Part shown: piece by piece, positions 17,591 through 25,908 of the stretch
Layout: every line of letters begins with the position of its first letter
Numbering within the stretch: the stretch's first letter is position 1
The notes under the pieces: generated by a model
What the model was told of the DNA's origin: nothing
The model's input: the letters and a program-made list of their open reading frames with translations, nothing else
The model's database searches: none
Program-made: the position numbers and the translations under genes
Assembly: GCA_030682835.1 (NCBI GenBank)
Contig: JAUXNG010000035.1
Span: 1 to 64,000 of the forward strand
DNA length: 64,000 nucleotides
Origin: Hydrogenophaga sp.
GTDB taxonomy: Bacteria > Pseudomonadota > Gammaproteobacteria > Burkholderiales > Burkholderiaceae_C
Direction: 5' to 3'

Positions 17591-18741
17591 GACTGCATCA
17601 GCCGCTTGGACTTGCCGATGGCCATCAGCATGCCCAGCCCGATGCCCAGGGTGATCATGGCAGTACCGCCGTAGCTCAGGAACGGCAGGGGCACGCCGAC
17701 CACCGGCAGGATGCCGCTGACCATGCCCATGTTCACGAAGGCGTAGACGAAGATATTAAGGGTGAGCGCGCCGGCCAGCAGGCGCGAGAAAAAGGTGGGC
17801 GCCTCCAGGGCGATCATGAGGCCGCGCACCACCAGAAAGATGAAGGCCACCATCAGACCCAGAGTGCCCATGAGGCCGAATTCTTCGGAGAAGGCGGCGT
17901 ATATGAAGTCGGTGGTGCGCTCGGGGATGAATTCCAGGTGCGTCTGCGTGCCCTGCATGAAGCCCTTGCCCCACAGGCCGCCCGAGCCGATGGCGATCAT
18001 GCCCTGGATGATGTGGAAACCCTTGCCGAGCGGGTCCTTGAAGGGGTCGAGCAGGGTGCACACGCGCTGGCGCTGGTATTCCCGCAGCACCTTCCAGTCC
18101 ACATCGGGCGCGCACCACTGCGGCTCCATCAGGATCAGCGTGACGATGCCGACCCCCGCGATCAGCACCGGTGGCAGGATCAGCTTCCAGCTCAGGCCGG
18201 CAAAAAAGATCACAAAGAGGCCCGAGGCCACCACCAGCAGCGTGGTGCCCAGGTCGGGCTGCTTCAGGATGAATGCCGCCGGCACCGCCAGCAGCAGCAG
18301 GGCCACACCGAAGTCCAGCGGCTTGAGCTGTCCCTCGCGGCGCTGAAACCACCAGGCCAGCATGAGCGGCATGGCGATTTTCATGAGTTCGCTGGGCTGG
18401 ATCACGATGCCCAGGTTGATCCAGCGCTGCGACCCCTTCTTCTCGATGCCGAAGAGGAACACGGCCAGCAGCAGCGCCACGCCCACCACGTAGAGCGGCA
18501 CCGCCAGTGACATCAGGCGCTGGGGCGGGATCTGCGCCACGATGAACATCACCACCACGGCCAGCATCATGTTGCGGCTGTGGCTGGCGAAGCGGGTGCC
18601 GTGGTCGAAGCCCACGGAATACATGGTCATGAGGCCCAGACCGGCCAGCAGCAGCACGGCAAAGGCCAGCGGCCCGTCGAAGCCCTGGAAGACCGGGGCG
18701 ATGCGCTGAAGCAGGGTGGGTTTGTCAAAAACGGCGGCCAT
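17587..18741 (-). CDS. rodA: Rod-shape SEDS peptidoglycan polymerase
   Basis: RodA polymerises lipid II into glycan strands in the elongation machinery together with PBP2. The 384-aa protein has about ten membrane spans and the SEDS motifs IQPSELMKIAMP, QPDLGTTLLV (with the essential Asp), FSEEFGLMG and PLPFLSYGGTAM. mreBCD and mrdA, often upstream, are not here: yqiA is divergent 46 bases away. GATAAT lies 5 bases before the ATG with no Shine-Dalgarno. Confidence 0.96.
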   Translation of the reverse strand: MAAVFDKPTLLQRIAPVFQGFDGPLAFAVLLLAGLGLMTMYSVGFDHGTRFASHSRNMMLAVVVMFIVAQIPPQRLMSLAVPLYVVGVALLLAVFLFGIEKKGSQRWINLGIVIQPSELMKIAMPLMLAWWFQRREGQLKPLDFGVALLLLAVPAAFILKQPDLGTTLLVVASGLFVIFFAGLSWKLILPPVLIAGVGIVTLILMEPQWCAPDVDWKVLREYQRQRVCTLLDPFKDPLGKGFHIIQGMIAIGSGGLWGKGFMQGTQTHLEFIPERTTDFIYAAFSEEFGLMGTLGLMVAFIFLVVRGLMIALEAPTFFSRLLAGALTLNIFVYAFVNMGMVSGILPVVGVPLPFLSYGGTAMITLGIGLGMLMAIGKSKRLMQS

Positions 18742-18746
18742 CCGGC

Positions 18747-18752
18747 ATTATC
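18747..18752 (-). promoter_or_regulatory. -10 element abutting rodA
   Basis: GATAAT on the minus strand is followed by GCCGG and the ATG at 18741. It is back to back with the yqiA element, so a region of only about 46 bp drives two divergent units. Confidence 0.5.
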
Positions 18753-18775
18753 CCGCCGCGCCAGCCAGAGGCCGC

Positions 18776-18781
18776 TAGCAT
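18776..18781 (+). promoter_or_regulatory. -10 element abutting yqiA
   Basis: TAGCAT is followed by GGGGGC and the ATG at 18788. The run of five G's is too close to the ATG (2 bases) to be an effective Shine-Dalgarno. Confidence 0.4.
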
Positions 18782-18787
18782 GGGGGC

Positions 18788-19396
18788 ATGTTGACCACCC
18801 ACCTGCTCTACCTGCACGGCTTCCGTTCGTCACCCCAGTCCATGAAAGCGCAAAAGGTGGCGGCCCGCGTGCGCGCCCGGCACCCCGGGGTGACCTGGTG
18901 GTGCCCGCAGCTGCCGCCCTCGCCCGCCCAGGCCATGGACGAGGTGCTGCGGGGGATCGCCAGCTGGCCACGCGAGAGCATGGCCGTGGTGGGCTCGTCG
19001 CTGGGCGGGTTCTACGCCCGCTGGGTGGCGCTGCAGACCGGCTGTCGGGCGGTGCTGCTGAACCCGGCGGCCCATCCGTCGCGCGACCTGGCGAAGTACA
19101 TCGGGGAGCAGACGGCCTGGCACGATCCGCAGGAACGCTTTTTCTTCCAGCCCGGGTTCGTGGACGAGCTGCATCGCCTGGAAGCCGACATCGCCGGGCT
19201 CGCGCCGCAGCAGCCCGCCACGCCCGAACGGCTGATGGCGGTGATCGCCCAGGGCGACGAACTGCTGGACTGGCAGGAAATGCAGGCTTTCAGCGCTGGC
19301 GGGTCCATTCGCCTGCTGCCGGGCAGCGACCACGCCATCAGCGATTTCGACGCCCACATCGACGCCGTCTTCGACTTTCTCGACCTGCGGCACTGA
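18788..19396 (+). CDS. yqiA: YqiA-family alpha/beta-hydrolase esterase
   Basis: This 202-aa cytoplasmic esterase opens with LLYLHGFRSSPQS, the oxyanion-hole region of the YqiA/YcfP family. The nucleophile is Ser71 in GSSLGGFYA, and the catalytic His is in PGSDHAISDF near the end. E. coli YqiA hydrolyses short acyl esters; its biological substrate is unknown. The gene is divergent from rodA and 45 bases upstream of rnb. Confidence 0.9.
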   Translation: MLTTHLLYLHGFRSSPQSMKAQKVAARVRARHPGVTWWCPQLPPSPAQAMDEVLRGIASWPRESMAVVGSSLGGFYARWVALQTGCRAVLLNPAAHPSRDLAKYIGEQTAWHDPQERFFFQPGFVDELHRLEADIAGLAPQQPATPERLMAVIAQGDELLDWQEMQAFSAGGSIRLLPGSDHAISDFDAHIDAVFDFLDLRH

Positions 19397-19428
19397 GGGC
19401 CAAGCCGAGGGCCACAGCCCCCGCATGG

Positions 19429-19434
19429 GACAAT
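19429..19434 (+). promoter_or_regulatory. -10 element abutting the RNase II-like gene
   Basis: GACAAT is followed by the 7-base CCCGCCC and the ATG at 19442. There is no Shine-Dalgarno. Confidence 0.45.
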
Positions 19435-19441
19435 CCCGCCC

Positions 19442-21529
19442 ATGCACATTCTGTTTGACGAAGCCGGCAAGCTGCTGACCGGTCGCCTCATGTCCGAGGC
19501 TGAAAGTTCCCTCCAGGTCGAGCTGGACTCGGGCAAGCGCGTGAAGGTGAAAACCGCCAATGCCCTGCTGCGTTTTGACAAACCAGCCCCCGGCCAGCTG
19601 ATGCCCGCCGCCACGGCGCTGGCCGAGAGCATGGAGCTGGAGCTGGCTTACGAATTCGCGCCCGAGGACGAATTTGGTTTTGCCGATCTGGCACGCGAGT
19701 ATTTCAGCGCCACCGCGGGTACCCAGGAACAGGTCGCCGCCCTGCTCTGCCTGCAAGGTGCGCCGCACTACTTCCGCCGCGCCGGCAAGGGCCGTTACCG
19801 GAAGGCGCCGCCCGAGATCCTGGCCCAGGCGCTCGCCGCCATCGAGAAGAAGAAGCAGGTACAGGCCCAGATCGAGGGCTGGGCCGCCGAACTGGCCGCG
19901 GGCGTGTGCCCCGAGCCGGTGCGCCAGCAGCTCTACAAGATCCTGTTCCGGCCCGACAAGAACGCGCCCGAATACAAAGCGGTAGTGGAAGCGGCGCGCA
20001 ACAGCCACACCGCGCCCCTGACGCTGCTGCAGAACGCCGGCGCCATTTCCAGCGCCTACCAGTTCCACTGGCAGCGCTTCCTGTTTGACCAGTTCCCCAA
20101 GGGCACCGGCTTCCCGGCCCTGCAGGCGCCGGCCATTGCCGACGAGCTGCCACTGGCCGCTGTGCAGGCCTTCTCCATCGACGACTCGCACACCACCGAA
20201 ATCGACGACGCGCTTTCGCTGCAGGGGCTGGGCAGCGGCACGGTCACGCTGGGCATCCACATCGCGGCACCCGGCCTGGCGATCCAGCCCGACAGCCCCA
20301 TCGACCAGGTGGCACGCCACCGTCTGTCCACGGTCTACATGCCGGGCCACAAGATCACCATGCTGCCGGACGCCGTGGTGCAGGCCTACACGCTGGAGGC
20401 CGGGCGCGACTGCCCGGCCGTCTCGCTCTACGTGCAGTTCAAAGAAGACACACTGGAGATCCAGCACAGCCGCACCGCGCTGGAGCGGGTGCCGATCCGG
20501 CACAACCTGCGCCACGACCAGCTCGACACCGTGATCACCGAGGCCTGGCTGACCGGCGCAGAGCCCGCCAGCCCGGCCGTGGCCGAAGCGCACATCGAAG
20601 AACTGCAACCCACGCTGGCCTTCATCTTCCGGCTGGCCAAGCACCTCAAGGCACAGCGCGAGGTGGTGCGCGGCAAGCCCGAAAACTTCAGCCGGCCCGA
20701 CTACACCTTCCGGCTGGAAGGCGTGGGCGAGGCCGGCCCGCAAGGCGCCGAAACGGTGGTCATCGGCACGCGTCAGCGCGGCGCACCGCTGGATCTGATG
20801 GTGGCCGAGGCCATGATCCTGGCCAACAGCAGCTGGGGCCAGTGGCTCGCCGAGTGCGGCGTGCCCGGCATCTACCGCAGCCAGGCCAGCCTGCTGCCGG
20901 GCGTGAAGGTGCGCATGGGCACCAAGGCGCAGCCGCACGCGGGCCTCGGGGTGCCCAGCTACGCCTGGAGCACCTCGCCCCTGCGCCGGTATGTGGACAT
21001 GGTCAACCAGTGGCAGATCATTGCCTGTGCACGCCACGGCAAGACCGCCGCGCTGGCAGCCCCGTTCAAGCCGAAAGACGCCAACCTGTTCTCGGTCATC
21101 AGCGCTTTTGACGCGGCTTACACCGCGTACAACGGCTTCCAGAACGGCATGGAACGCTACTGGACGTTGCAGCACCTGCGCCAGAACGGCACCACCGAAC
21201 TCACCGCCACGCTGTTCAAGGACAACCTGGTGCGTGCCGATACCCTGCCGCTGGTGCTCCCGGTGATGGGCGCCGAGGGCCTGCCGCGCGGCGCGCACGT
21301 GCGCGTGCGCCTGGGCGCCATCGATGACATCACGCTGGACATCCACGGCACCGTGATCGAGCGCCTGGACCAGCCAGTGGACGAACTGCCGGCCGACGGT
21401 GAGGAAGAAGGCGAGGACGACGCCGCACTGGCCGCGCCGCTGGCACTGGCAATCGACGTCAATGAAGACGACGCCCCTGCCACCGAGGCCGGGCAGCGCC
21501 CGGACACCACCGCCGAGACCGCCGGCTGA
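19442..21529 (+). CDS. rnb: RNase II-family 3'-5' exoribonuclease
   Basis: This 695-aa protein contains the RNB catalytic domain; FSIDDSHTTEIDDALSL near residue 243 supplies the metal-binding Asp residues, and LGVPSYAWSTSPLRRYVDMV closes the domain. The N-terminal 200 residues replace the classical cold-shock domains. A short S1-like region is present before an acidic, disordered C-terminal tail (about the last 55 residues). It degrades single-stranded RNA processively. Among RNB enzymes it is nearer to RNase II than to RNase R, since the basic RNase R tail is absent. Confidence 0.9.
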   Translation: MHILFDEAGKLLTGRLMSEAESSLQVELDSGKRVKVKTANALLRFDKPAPGQLMPAATALAESMELELAYEFAPEDEFGFADLAREYFSATAGTQEQVAALLCLQGAPHYFRRAGKGRYRKAPPEILAQALAAIEKKKQVQAQIEGWAAELAAGVCPEPVRQQLYKILFRPDKNAPEYKAVVEAARNSHTAPLTLLQNAGAISSAYQFHWQRFLFDQFPKGTGFPALQAPAIADELPLAAVQAFSIDDSHTTEIDDALSLQGLGSGTVTLGIHIAAPGLAIQPDSPIDQVARHRLSTVYMPGHKITMLPDAVVQAYTLEAGRDCPAVSLYVQFKEDTLEIQHSRTALERVPIRHNLRHDQLDTVITEAWLTGAEPASPAVAEAHIEELQPTLAFIFRLAKHLKAQREVVRGKPENFSRPDYTFRLEGVGEAGPQGAETVVIGTRQRGAPLDLMVAEAMILANSSWGQWLAECGVPGIYRSQASLLPGVKVRMGTKAQPHAGLGVPSYAWSTSPLRRYVDMVNQWQIIACARHGKTAALAAPFKPKDANLFSVISAFDAAYTAYNGFQNGMERYWTLQHLRQNGTTELTATLFKDNLVRADTLPLVLPVMGAEGLPRGAHVRVRLGAIDDITLDIHGTVIERLDQPVDELPADGEEEGEDDAALAAPLALAIDVNEDDAPATEAGQRPDTTAETAG

Positions 21530-21550
21530 ACCGCCGCCCGGCCCTGCCCC

Positions 21551-21556
21551 GATAAT
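21551..21556 (+). promoter_or_regulatory. -10 element abutting tonB
   Basis: GATAAT is followed by CCGCGC and a GTG start at 21563, only 22 bases after the rnb stop. It suggests that tonB has its own leaderless transcript in addition to read-through. Confidence 0.45.
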
Positions 21557-21562
21557 CCGCGC

Positions 21563-22429
21563 GTGAAAAACGGCCTCCTTTTCCTGAAGAACCTGAGCAC
21601 GCTGCAGCTGGCCCTGGCGGTGTCCGTGGCCGTGCACGCGGCCCTGCTCACGGTGCGCTTCGTCGACCCGGAGGGCTTCAATCGGGTGTTCCAGGACACG
21701 CCGCTGGAGGTGATCCTGGTCAACGCCCGGAGCGACGAACGACCCGTCAAGGCCCAGGCGATCGCGCAGGCTTCGCTGGCCGGCGGGGGCGATGCCGAGC
21801 GCGGGCGCGCCACCTCGCCCCTGCCCCCCTCGACCACCGCCCGCATCGGCGACACCACCGACGAAGACGAGCGGCGCATCGAGGCCTTGAAAGAGCAGCA
21901 GAACCAGGTCCTCGCCCAGGTGCGGCGCCAGCTGGCCAACCTGCCACCGCCCGATCTGCAGGCCATCAACCCGAGTCCCGCCGCGGTCGAGCAGGAAGAG
22001 AAGCGCAAGGCGCTGGTGAAGATACTCGCCGAGATCGAAAAGCGCATCAACGAAGAGAACGCACGCCCGAAGAAGCGCTACATCAGCCCGGCCACGCGCG
22101 AGGAGGTGTACGCGATCTATTACGACGACCTGCGCCGCAAGATCGAAGACCGCGGCACCACCAACTTCCCCGAAGCCGCCGGACGCAAACTCTACGGCGA
22201 GCTGACCATGGTCATCACCGTGAACCACACCGGCGCGGTGCTCAGCACCGAGGTGGTGCAGCCATCGGGCAACAGCACGCTGGACCGGCGCGCCCAGGCC
22301 ATCGTGCGCAGCCTCGACTTCGGTCGCTTCAATGAGGCCATGCGCCGTCGCGCCGACCAGATCGTGGTGGTGTCGCGCTTTCGCTTCACGCGCGACGAAA
22401 CCCTGCAGACCCAGCTCTCGGGCCAGTGA
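21563..22429 (+). CDS. TonB-family energy transducer
   Basis: This 288-aa protein has one N-terminal membrane anchor (LALAVSVAVHAALLTVRFV, with the conserved His of TonB signal anchors), a long periplasmic charged coiled region (residues 90-190) and a TonB C-terminal domain (YGELTMVITVNHTGAVLSTEV, STLDRRAQAIVRSLDFGRF). Such proteins transmit proton-motive force from ExbB/ExbD to outer-membrane receptors. No exbBD is nearby. The Pro-rich spacer of classic TonB is absent. The start is a GTG. Confidence 0.88.
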   Translation: MKNGLLFLKNLSTLQLALAVSVAVHAALLTVRFVDPEGFNRVFQDTPLEVILVNARSDERPVKAQAIAQASLAGGGDAERGRATSPLPPSTTARIGDTTDEDERRIEALKEQQNQVLAQVRRQLANLPPPDLQAINPSPAAVEQEEKRKALVKILAEIEKRINEENARPKKRYISPATREEVYAIYYDDLRRKIEDRGTTNFPEAAGRKLYGELTMVITVNHTGAVLSTEVVQPSGNSTLDRRAQAIVRSLDFGRFNEAMRRRADQIVVVSRFRFTRDETLQTQLSGQ

Positions 22430-22430
22430 C

Positions 22431-22493
22431 ATGAGCCGCCCCCGCGCCGCCACCCTTGCCACCCCACTGGGCGGGTGGCGCCTCCAGCCATGA
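22431..22493 (+). CDS. Possible 20-aa bridge ORF between tonB and mtgA
   Basis: An ATG one base after the tonB stop opens a 20-codon frame (MSRPRAATL...RLQP) whose TGA overlaps the mtgA ATG by 4 bases. It has no Shine-Dalgarno and no similarity I can name. It might keep mtgA coupled to tonB, be the scar of a lost gene such as aroE, or be chance. Confidence 0.25.
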   Translation: MSRPRAATLATPLGGWRLQP

Positions 22494-23278
22494 TGCGATC
22501 CTTCGGCCGCTGGCTGCTATGGCTGCTGCTGGCCGGGCTGGCCCTGCAGCTGTTCTTTGTGTTGCGCATCGCGCTGATGGTGGTGGTCAATCCGCAGAGC
22601 ACGGCGTTCATGCGCTCCGAAGCCTGGCGTGTCGCCAGCCAGAGCCTGCAGGGGGACAAACCGTGGCGCTGGTCGCACCAGTGGGTCGACGCGGACCAGA
22701 TCAGCCCGCAACTGAAGCGGGCGGTGATCGCGTCGGAAGATGCCAGCTTCACCAGCCACGGCGGCGTGGACTGGAAGGCCATCGAATCGGCCTGGGACCG
22801 GAACCTGAAGCGGCAGGAGCAGGCCGAGAAGCGTGCCGAAGCACTGGCCCGGCGCCAGGCCGCCAAACCCGGGGCCGCGGGCGCCACCCTCAAGGCAACC
22901 CGGGCGCCCAAGATCATCGGCGGCTCCACCATCACCCAGCAGCTGGCCAAGAACCTGCTGCTCTCCGGCGAGCGCAACCTGATGCGCAAGGGCCAGGAAC
23001 TTCTGCTCACCCTCACGCTGGAAGCCCTGCTGAGCAAGGAGCGCATCCTGGAGATCTACCTCAACAGCGTGGAGTGGGGCGAAGGCATCTTCGGTGCCGA
23101 GGCTGCTGCGCAGCGCTATTTCGGCAAGCCGGCGGCCCGCCTCACCGCCCACGAGGCGGCACGGCTGGCGGTGATGCTGCCCTCGCCCAAGTTCTTCGAG
23201 AGCCGCCAGGGTTCGGGCTATCTGGCGCAACGCACCGGGACCATCGTGGCGCGCATGGGCGCCGTGAAAATCCCATGA
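22490..23278 (+). CDS. mtgA: Monofunctional biosynthetic peptidoglycan transglycosylase
   Basis: MtgA is a GT51 glycosyltransferase that polymerises lipid II at the periplasmic face. The protein (262 aa from this ATG) has an N-terminal anchor (WLLWLLLAGLALQLFFVL), the catalytic Glu in VIASEDASFTSHGGVDW, and the family motifs GGSTITQQLAKNLLL and LEIYLNSVEWGEGIFGAEAA. A stretch rich in Lys/Arg/Ala (about residues 105-145) extends the usual loop. ATG at 22490 or 22493 fits better than the GTG at 22475. Confidence 0.95.
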   Translation: MMRSFGRWLLWLLLAGLALQLFFVLRIALMVVVNPQSTAFMRSEAWRVASQSLQGDKPWRWSHQWVDADQISPQLKRAVIASEDASFTSHGGVDWKAIESAWDRNLKRQEQAEKRAEALARRQAAKPGAAGATLKATRAPKIIGGSTITQQLAKNLLLSGERNLMRKGQELLLTLTLEALLSKERILEIYLNSVEWGEGIFGAEAAAQRYFGKPAARLTAHEAARLAVMLPSPKFFESRQGSGYLAQRTGTIVARMGAVKIP

Positions 23279-23412
23279 GCCCCCCCTGCGTCGCTTCGCG
23301 CCTTCCCCCCCTGGGGGGACGACACCTGCGGCCGGGCGGAGCCCGTTCCGCGTTGTCTCTGAAAGGGGCGCCTGCGCTGGCTGCCACGGGCCTGTCTGAG
23401 GGCCTGTCTTGA
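23275..23412 (+). CDS. 45-aa bridge ORF made by the dispersed repeat between mtgA and plsC
   Basis: The ATG at 23275 overlaps the mtgA stop (ATGA), the frame runs through the repeat at 23280-23360, and its TGA at 23410-23412 overlaps the TTG start of plsC (TTGA). The peptide (MSPPCVASRLPPLGG..., rich in Pro, Gly, Leu and Arg) shows no domain. The likely value is in translational coupling rather than the peptide. Expression is unproven. Confidence 0.35.
   Translation: MSPPCVASRLPPLGGRHLRPGGARSALSLKGAPALAATGLSEGLS
23280..23360 (+). repeat. Dispersed palindromic repeat, copy after mtgA
   Basis: It begins just after the mtgA stop with CCCCCCTGCGTCGC, contains CCCCCCCTGGGGGG, and ends with GCGGCCGGGCGGAGCCCGTT. 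It has the same order of blocks as the copies at 25588 and 47427 (minus). Confidence 0.65.
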
Positions 23413-24026
23413 ACTGGCGTGCGCGGGCCATGAGCCTGTTTCTGCTGGGGCTGGTGCGGGTGCTCACCGGGGCCCAGGCGCGCTGGCACGGTTGCCCGCC
23501 CATGGCGGAGCAGCGCATCTATTTCGCGAACCACCAGAGCCACGCCGATCTGGTGCTGATCTGGGCGGCCCTGCCCGAGGAGCTGCGCAGCATCACGCGC
23601 CCGATTGCGGCGCGCGACTACTGGACGGCCTCGAACTTCAAGCGCTGGATCACCACCGAGGTGTTCAACGCCGTGTATGTGGAGCGCGAGCGCAAGGGCG
23701 AGGAAGACCCGCTGCAGCCCCTGATCGACGCCTTGTCCAGTGGCGATTCGCTGATCCTGTTTCCCGAGGGCACGCGCGGCTATGAAGAAGACCCGCAGCC
23801 CTTCAAGTCGGGCCTGTACAACCTGGCGCAGCGCTTCCCCGGCGTGGTGCTGGTGCCGGCGTGGATCCACAACGTGCAGCGCGTCATGCCCAAGGGCGAG
23901 GTGGTGCCGGTGCCGGTGCTGTGTTCGGTCACGTTTGGCGAACCGCTGCGCCTGGAGGCCGGCGAGAGTCGCAGCGACTTCCTGGTGCGCGCACGCCTGG
24001 CCGTGATGGCCCTGCGCGAGGTCTGA
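23409..24026 (+). CDS. plsC: 1-acyl-sn-glycerol-3-phosphate acyltransferase
   Basis: PlsC transfers a second acyl chain to lysophosphatidic acid to make phosphatidic acid at the inner membrane. The 205-aa protein has the catalytic motif NHQSHADLVL (HX4D) near residue 40 and the phosphate-binding FPEGTRGYEED near residue 119, with a hydrophobic N-terminal helix. TTG at 23409 is supported by GAGGG 6 bases upstream and by the 4-base overlap with the bridge ORF; ATG at 23430 is an alternative. The next gene, cdsA, uses its product. Confidence 0.88.
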   Translation: MNWRARAMSLFLLGLVRVLTGAQARWHGCPPMAEQRIYFANHQSHADLVLIWAALPEELRSITRPIAARDYWTASNFKRWITTEVFNAVYVERERKGEEDPLQPLIDALSSGDSLILFPEGTRGYEEDPQPFKSGLYNLAQRFPGVVLVPAWIHNVQRVMPKGEVVPVPVLCSVTFGEPLRLEAGESRSDFLVRARLAVMALREV

Positions 24027-24027
24027 C

Positions 24028-25017
24028 ATGGACAGCTTCCTGCGCAGCCTCAGCCCGGAACAGCAGGTCAGCCTGCTGTTCGTGTTGCTCTTCGGCCTGT
24101 TGCTGCTGATCACCGGGGTGGGCGTGCTGGTGTCGCTGCGCGAACGGCGCCAGCCCGAGTCGCCCGCCACCGGGCAACCCCTGCCCATGCGGGAGCTGCG
24201 CCTGTCCCTGCGTGACGCCTGGCTGATGGCGGTGGTGTTCTGGATCGGCTGGGCCGCCGGCAAGGGCGTGGCCATCGTCATGTTCGGCCTGGTGTCCTTT
24301 TTCATCCTGCGCGAGTTCATCAGCCTGTCGCCCACCCGGCGGGGCGATCACCGCAGCCTGGTGCTGGCCTTCTTCGTGGTGCTGCCGGTGCAGTACACCC
24401 TGGTGTGGACGCAGCACTTCAACCTGTTCACCGTCTTCATCCCGGTCTACGTCTTCCTGGCGATTCCGGTGGTCAGCGCCCTGGGCAACGATCCGCAGCG
24501 CTTTCTGGAGCGCAACGCCAAGCTGCAGTGGGGCATCATGGTCTGCGTCTATGGCATCAGCCATGTGCCCGCCCTGCTGCTGCTCGATTTCCCGCGCTTC
24601 GCGGGGCGCGAGGCTTTCCTGGTGTTCTTTCTGGTCGTGGTGGTGCAGGTGTGCATGCTGGTGCAATACATTGCCTCCCGCAGCCTGCACCGGCCTGCTG
24701 CCCCCGCCATCAGCGCGAGCTTTCACTGGCGCAGCTGGGGCTGGGGCTTGCTGGCCGGCGGCGTGGCCGGCGCCCTGCTCTCGGGTTTCACGCCGTTCAC
24801 GCCCCTGCCCGCCCTGGCCATGGCGCTGGTGGCCTGCGCTGCTGGCTCGCTCGGGCACCTGGTCATGAAGGCCATCAAACGCGACCGTGGCGTGACACAC
24901 TGGGGATCGGCGGGCCGCTCCGTCACCGGTGCCAGTGGCCTGCTCGACCGGGTGGACGCGCTCTGCTTTGCAGCGCCCGTGTTCTTTCACTCGGTGCGCT
25001 GGACCTTCGACCTCTGA
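24028..25017 (+). CDS. cdsA: Phosphatidate cytidylyltransferase
   Basis: CdsA converts phosphatidic acid and CTP to CDP-diacylglycerol, the precursor of all phospholipids. The 329-aa protein has about eight membrane spans and the C-terminal signature KRDRGVTHWG...SGLLDRVDALCFAAPVFFH. It starts one base after the plsC stop, so consecutive steps of the pathway are encoded together. It is longer than the roughly 285 aa of E. coli CdsA because of an extra N-terminal span. Confidence 0.93.
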   Translation: MDSFLRSLSPEQQVSLLFVLLFGLLLLITGVGVLVSLRERRQPESPATGQPLPMRELRLSLRDAWLMAVVFWIGWAAGKGVAIVMFGLVSFFILREFISLSPTRRGDHRSLVLAFFVVLPVQYTLVWTQHFNLFTVFIPVYVFLAIPVVSALGNDPQRFLERNAKLQWGIMVCVYGISHVPALLLLDFPRFAGREAFLVFFLVVVVQVCMLVQYIASRSLHRPAAPAISASFHWRSWGWGLLAGGVAGALLSGFTPFTPLPALAMALVACAAGSLGHLVMKAIKRDRGVTHWGSAGRSVTGASGLLDRVDALCFAAPVFFHSVRWTFDL

Positions 25018-25038
25018 AAGACCTGGAGCCCCACACCC

Positions 25039-25587
25039 ATGCGCATCCTCGGCATCGACCCCGGCCTGCAGTGCACCGGTTTTGGCGTCATCGACACCGA
25101 AGGCCCCGACCTGCATTACGTGGCCAGCGGCACGATCCAGACCAGCCCGAAAGACGGTGCGCTGCTGCCCGCCCGGTTGAAGATCCTGTTCGACGGCATC
25201 AGCGAAGTCGTGGCCCGCTACCAGCCCGAGGTGTCGGCCTGCGAGATCGTGTTCGTGAACGTGAACCCCCAAGCGACGCTGCTGCTGGGTCAGGCGCGCG
25301 GCGCCTGCCTGACCGCCCTGGTGGCCAACGGGCTGAGCGTGGCCGAATACACCGCCCTGCAGCTGAAGAAAGCGGTGGTCGGCTACGGACGCGCCGACAA
25401 GGAGCAGATGCAGGACATGGTGAAACGCCTGCTGCAGCTGCCCGGCCTGCCCGGCAAGGACGCCGCCGATGCCCTGGGCCTGTGCATCACCCACGCCCAA
25501 GTGGCGCGCTCGGTGGCGGCGATCAACAAGGTGAGCCCGCTGCAGGCCCGCACGCATGCGGCTTACAAGGGAGGAAGGCATTACTAG
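25039..25587 (+). CDS. ruvC: Holliday junction resolvase RuvC
   Basis: RuvC cuts Holliday junctions during recombination with RuvAB. The 182-aa protein opens with [18 protein letters not shown], whose Asp7 is the first metal ligand. It continues with [21 protein letters not shown] (catalytic Glu) and closes the site with [15 protein letters not shown] (Asp residues). GGAG precedes the ATG. ruvA and ruvB are not adjacent. Confidence 0.97.
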   Translation: MRILGIDPGLQCTGFGVIDTEGPDLHYVASGTIQTSPKDGALLPARLKILFDGISEVVARYQPEVSACEIVFVNVNPQATLLLGQARGACLTALVANGLSVAEYTALQLKKAVVGYGRADKEQMQDMVKRLLQLPGLPGKDAADALGLCITHAQVARSVAAINKVSPLQARTHAAYKGGRHY

Positions 25588-25671
25588 ATCCCCCCGCGCC
25601 GCGCCCAATGGGCGCGTCACCCCCCGGGGGGCAACACGTGCGGCCCGGCGGAGCCGGTTCCGCCGTGTTCT
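25588..25671 (+). repeat. Dispersed palindromic repeat, copy after ruvC
   Basis: It starts at the base after the ruvC stop: CCCCCCGCGCCGC, then CACCCCCCGGGGGGC, then GCGGCCCGGCGGAGCCGGTT. It may act as a transcript end for ruvC. The remainder of 25588-25723 holds nothing else. Confidence 0.65.
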
Positions 25672-25723
25672 GGCATGGGACATTTCGCGCCGGAGCCGTT
25701 TCGGCCGGCGAGAGGTCGCCTCG

Positions 25724-25900
25724 CTAGAGCAGTCGCTCCAGGATGAGCACGCCGAAGAAGCCGAGTGCCGCCAGGACGGTCCATTTCAGGATCACCAGGC
25801 CCCACTGGCGGTAGCGGCGTTCGCCGGTTCCAACGTAGAAGGCGAAGCACACGCCAGCGGCGATCAGCAGCAGGAAGACCGTGACACGAAAGAGGATCAT
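25724..25900 (-). CDS. 58-aa two-span membrane protein downstream of lpxC
   Basis: The frame from ATG at 25900 to TAG at 25724 encodes 58 residues with two hydrophobic helices (VTVFLLLIAAGVCFAFYVG and TVLAALGFFGVLILERLL) joined by a basic, Trp/Tyr-containing loop (TGERRYRQWGLVILKW). It starts 8 bases after the lpxC stop on the same strand, so it is the likely last gene of the dcw-lpxC unit. I do not know its function. The codon use and hydropathy argue that it is real. Confidence 0.7.
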   Translation of the reverse strand: MILFRVTVFLLLIAAGVCFAFYVGTGERRYRQWGLVILKWTVLAALGFFGVLILERLL

Positions 25901-25908
25901 GGCTGTGG

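Noticed and set aside
18830-22462. A 1,210-codon open frame on the minus strand opposite yqiA, rnb and tonB
   Set aside because: It lies fully antisense to three well-supported genes, has His/Gly/Arg-rich low-complexity content typical of shadow frames in GC-rich DNA, and no motif.
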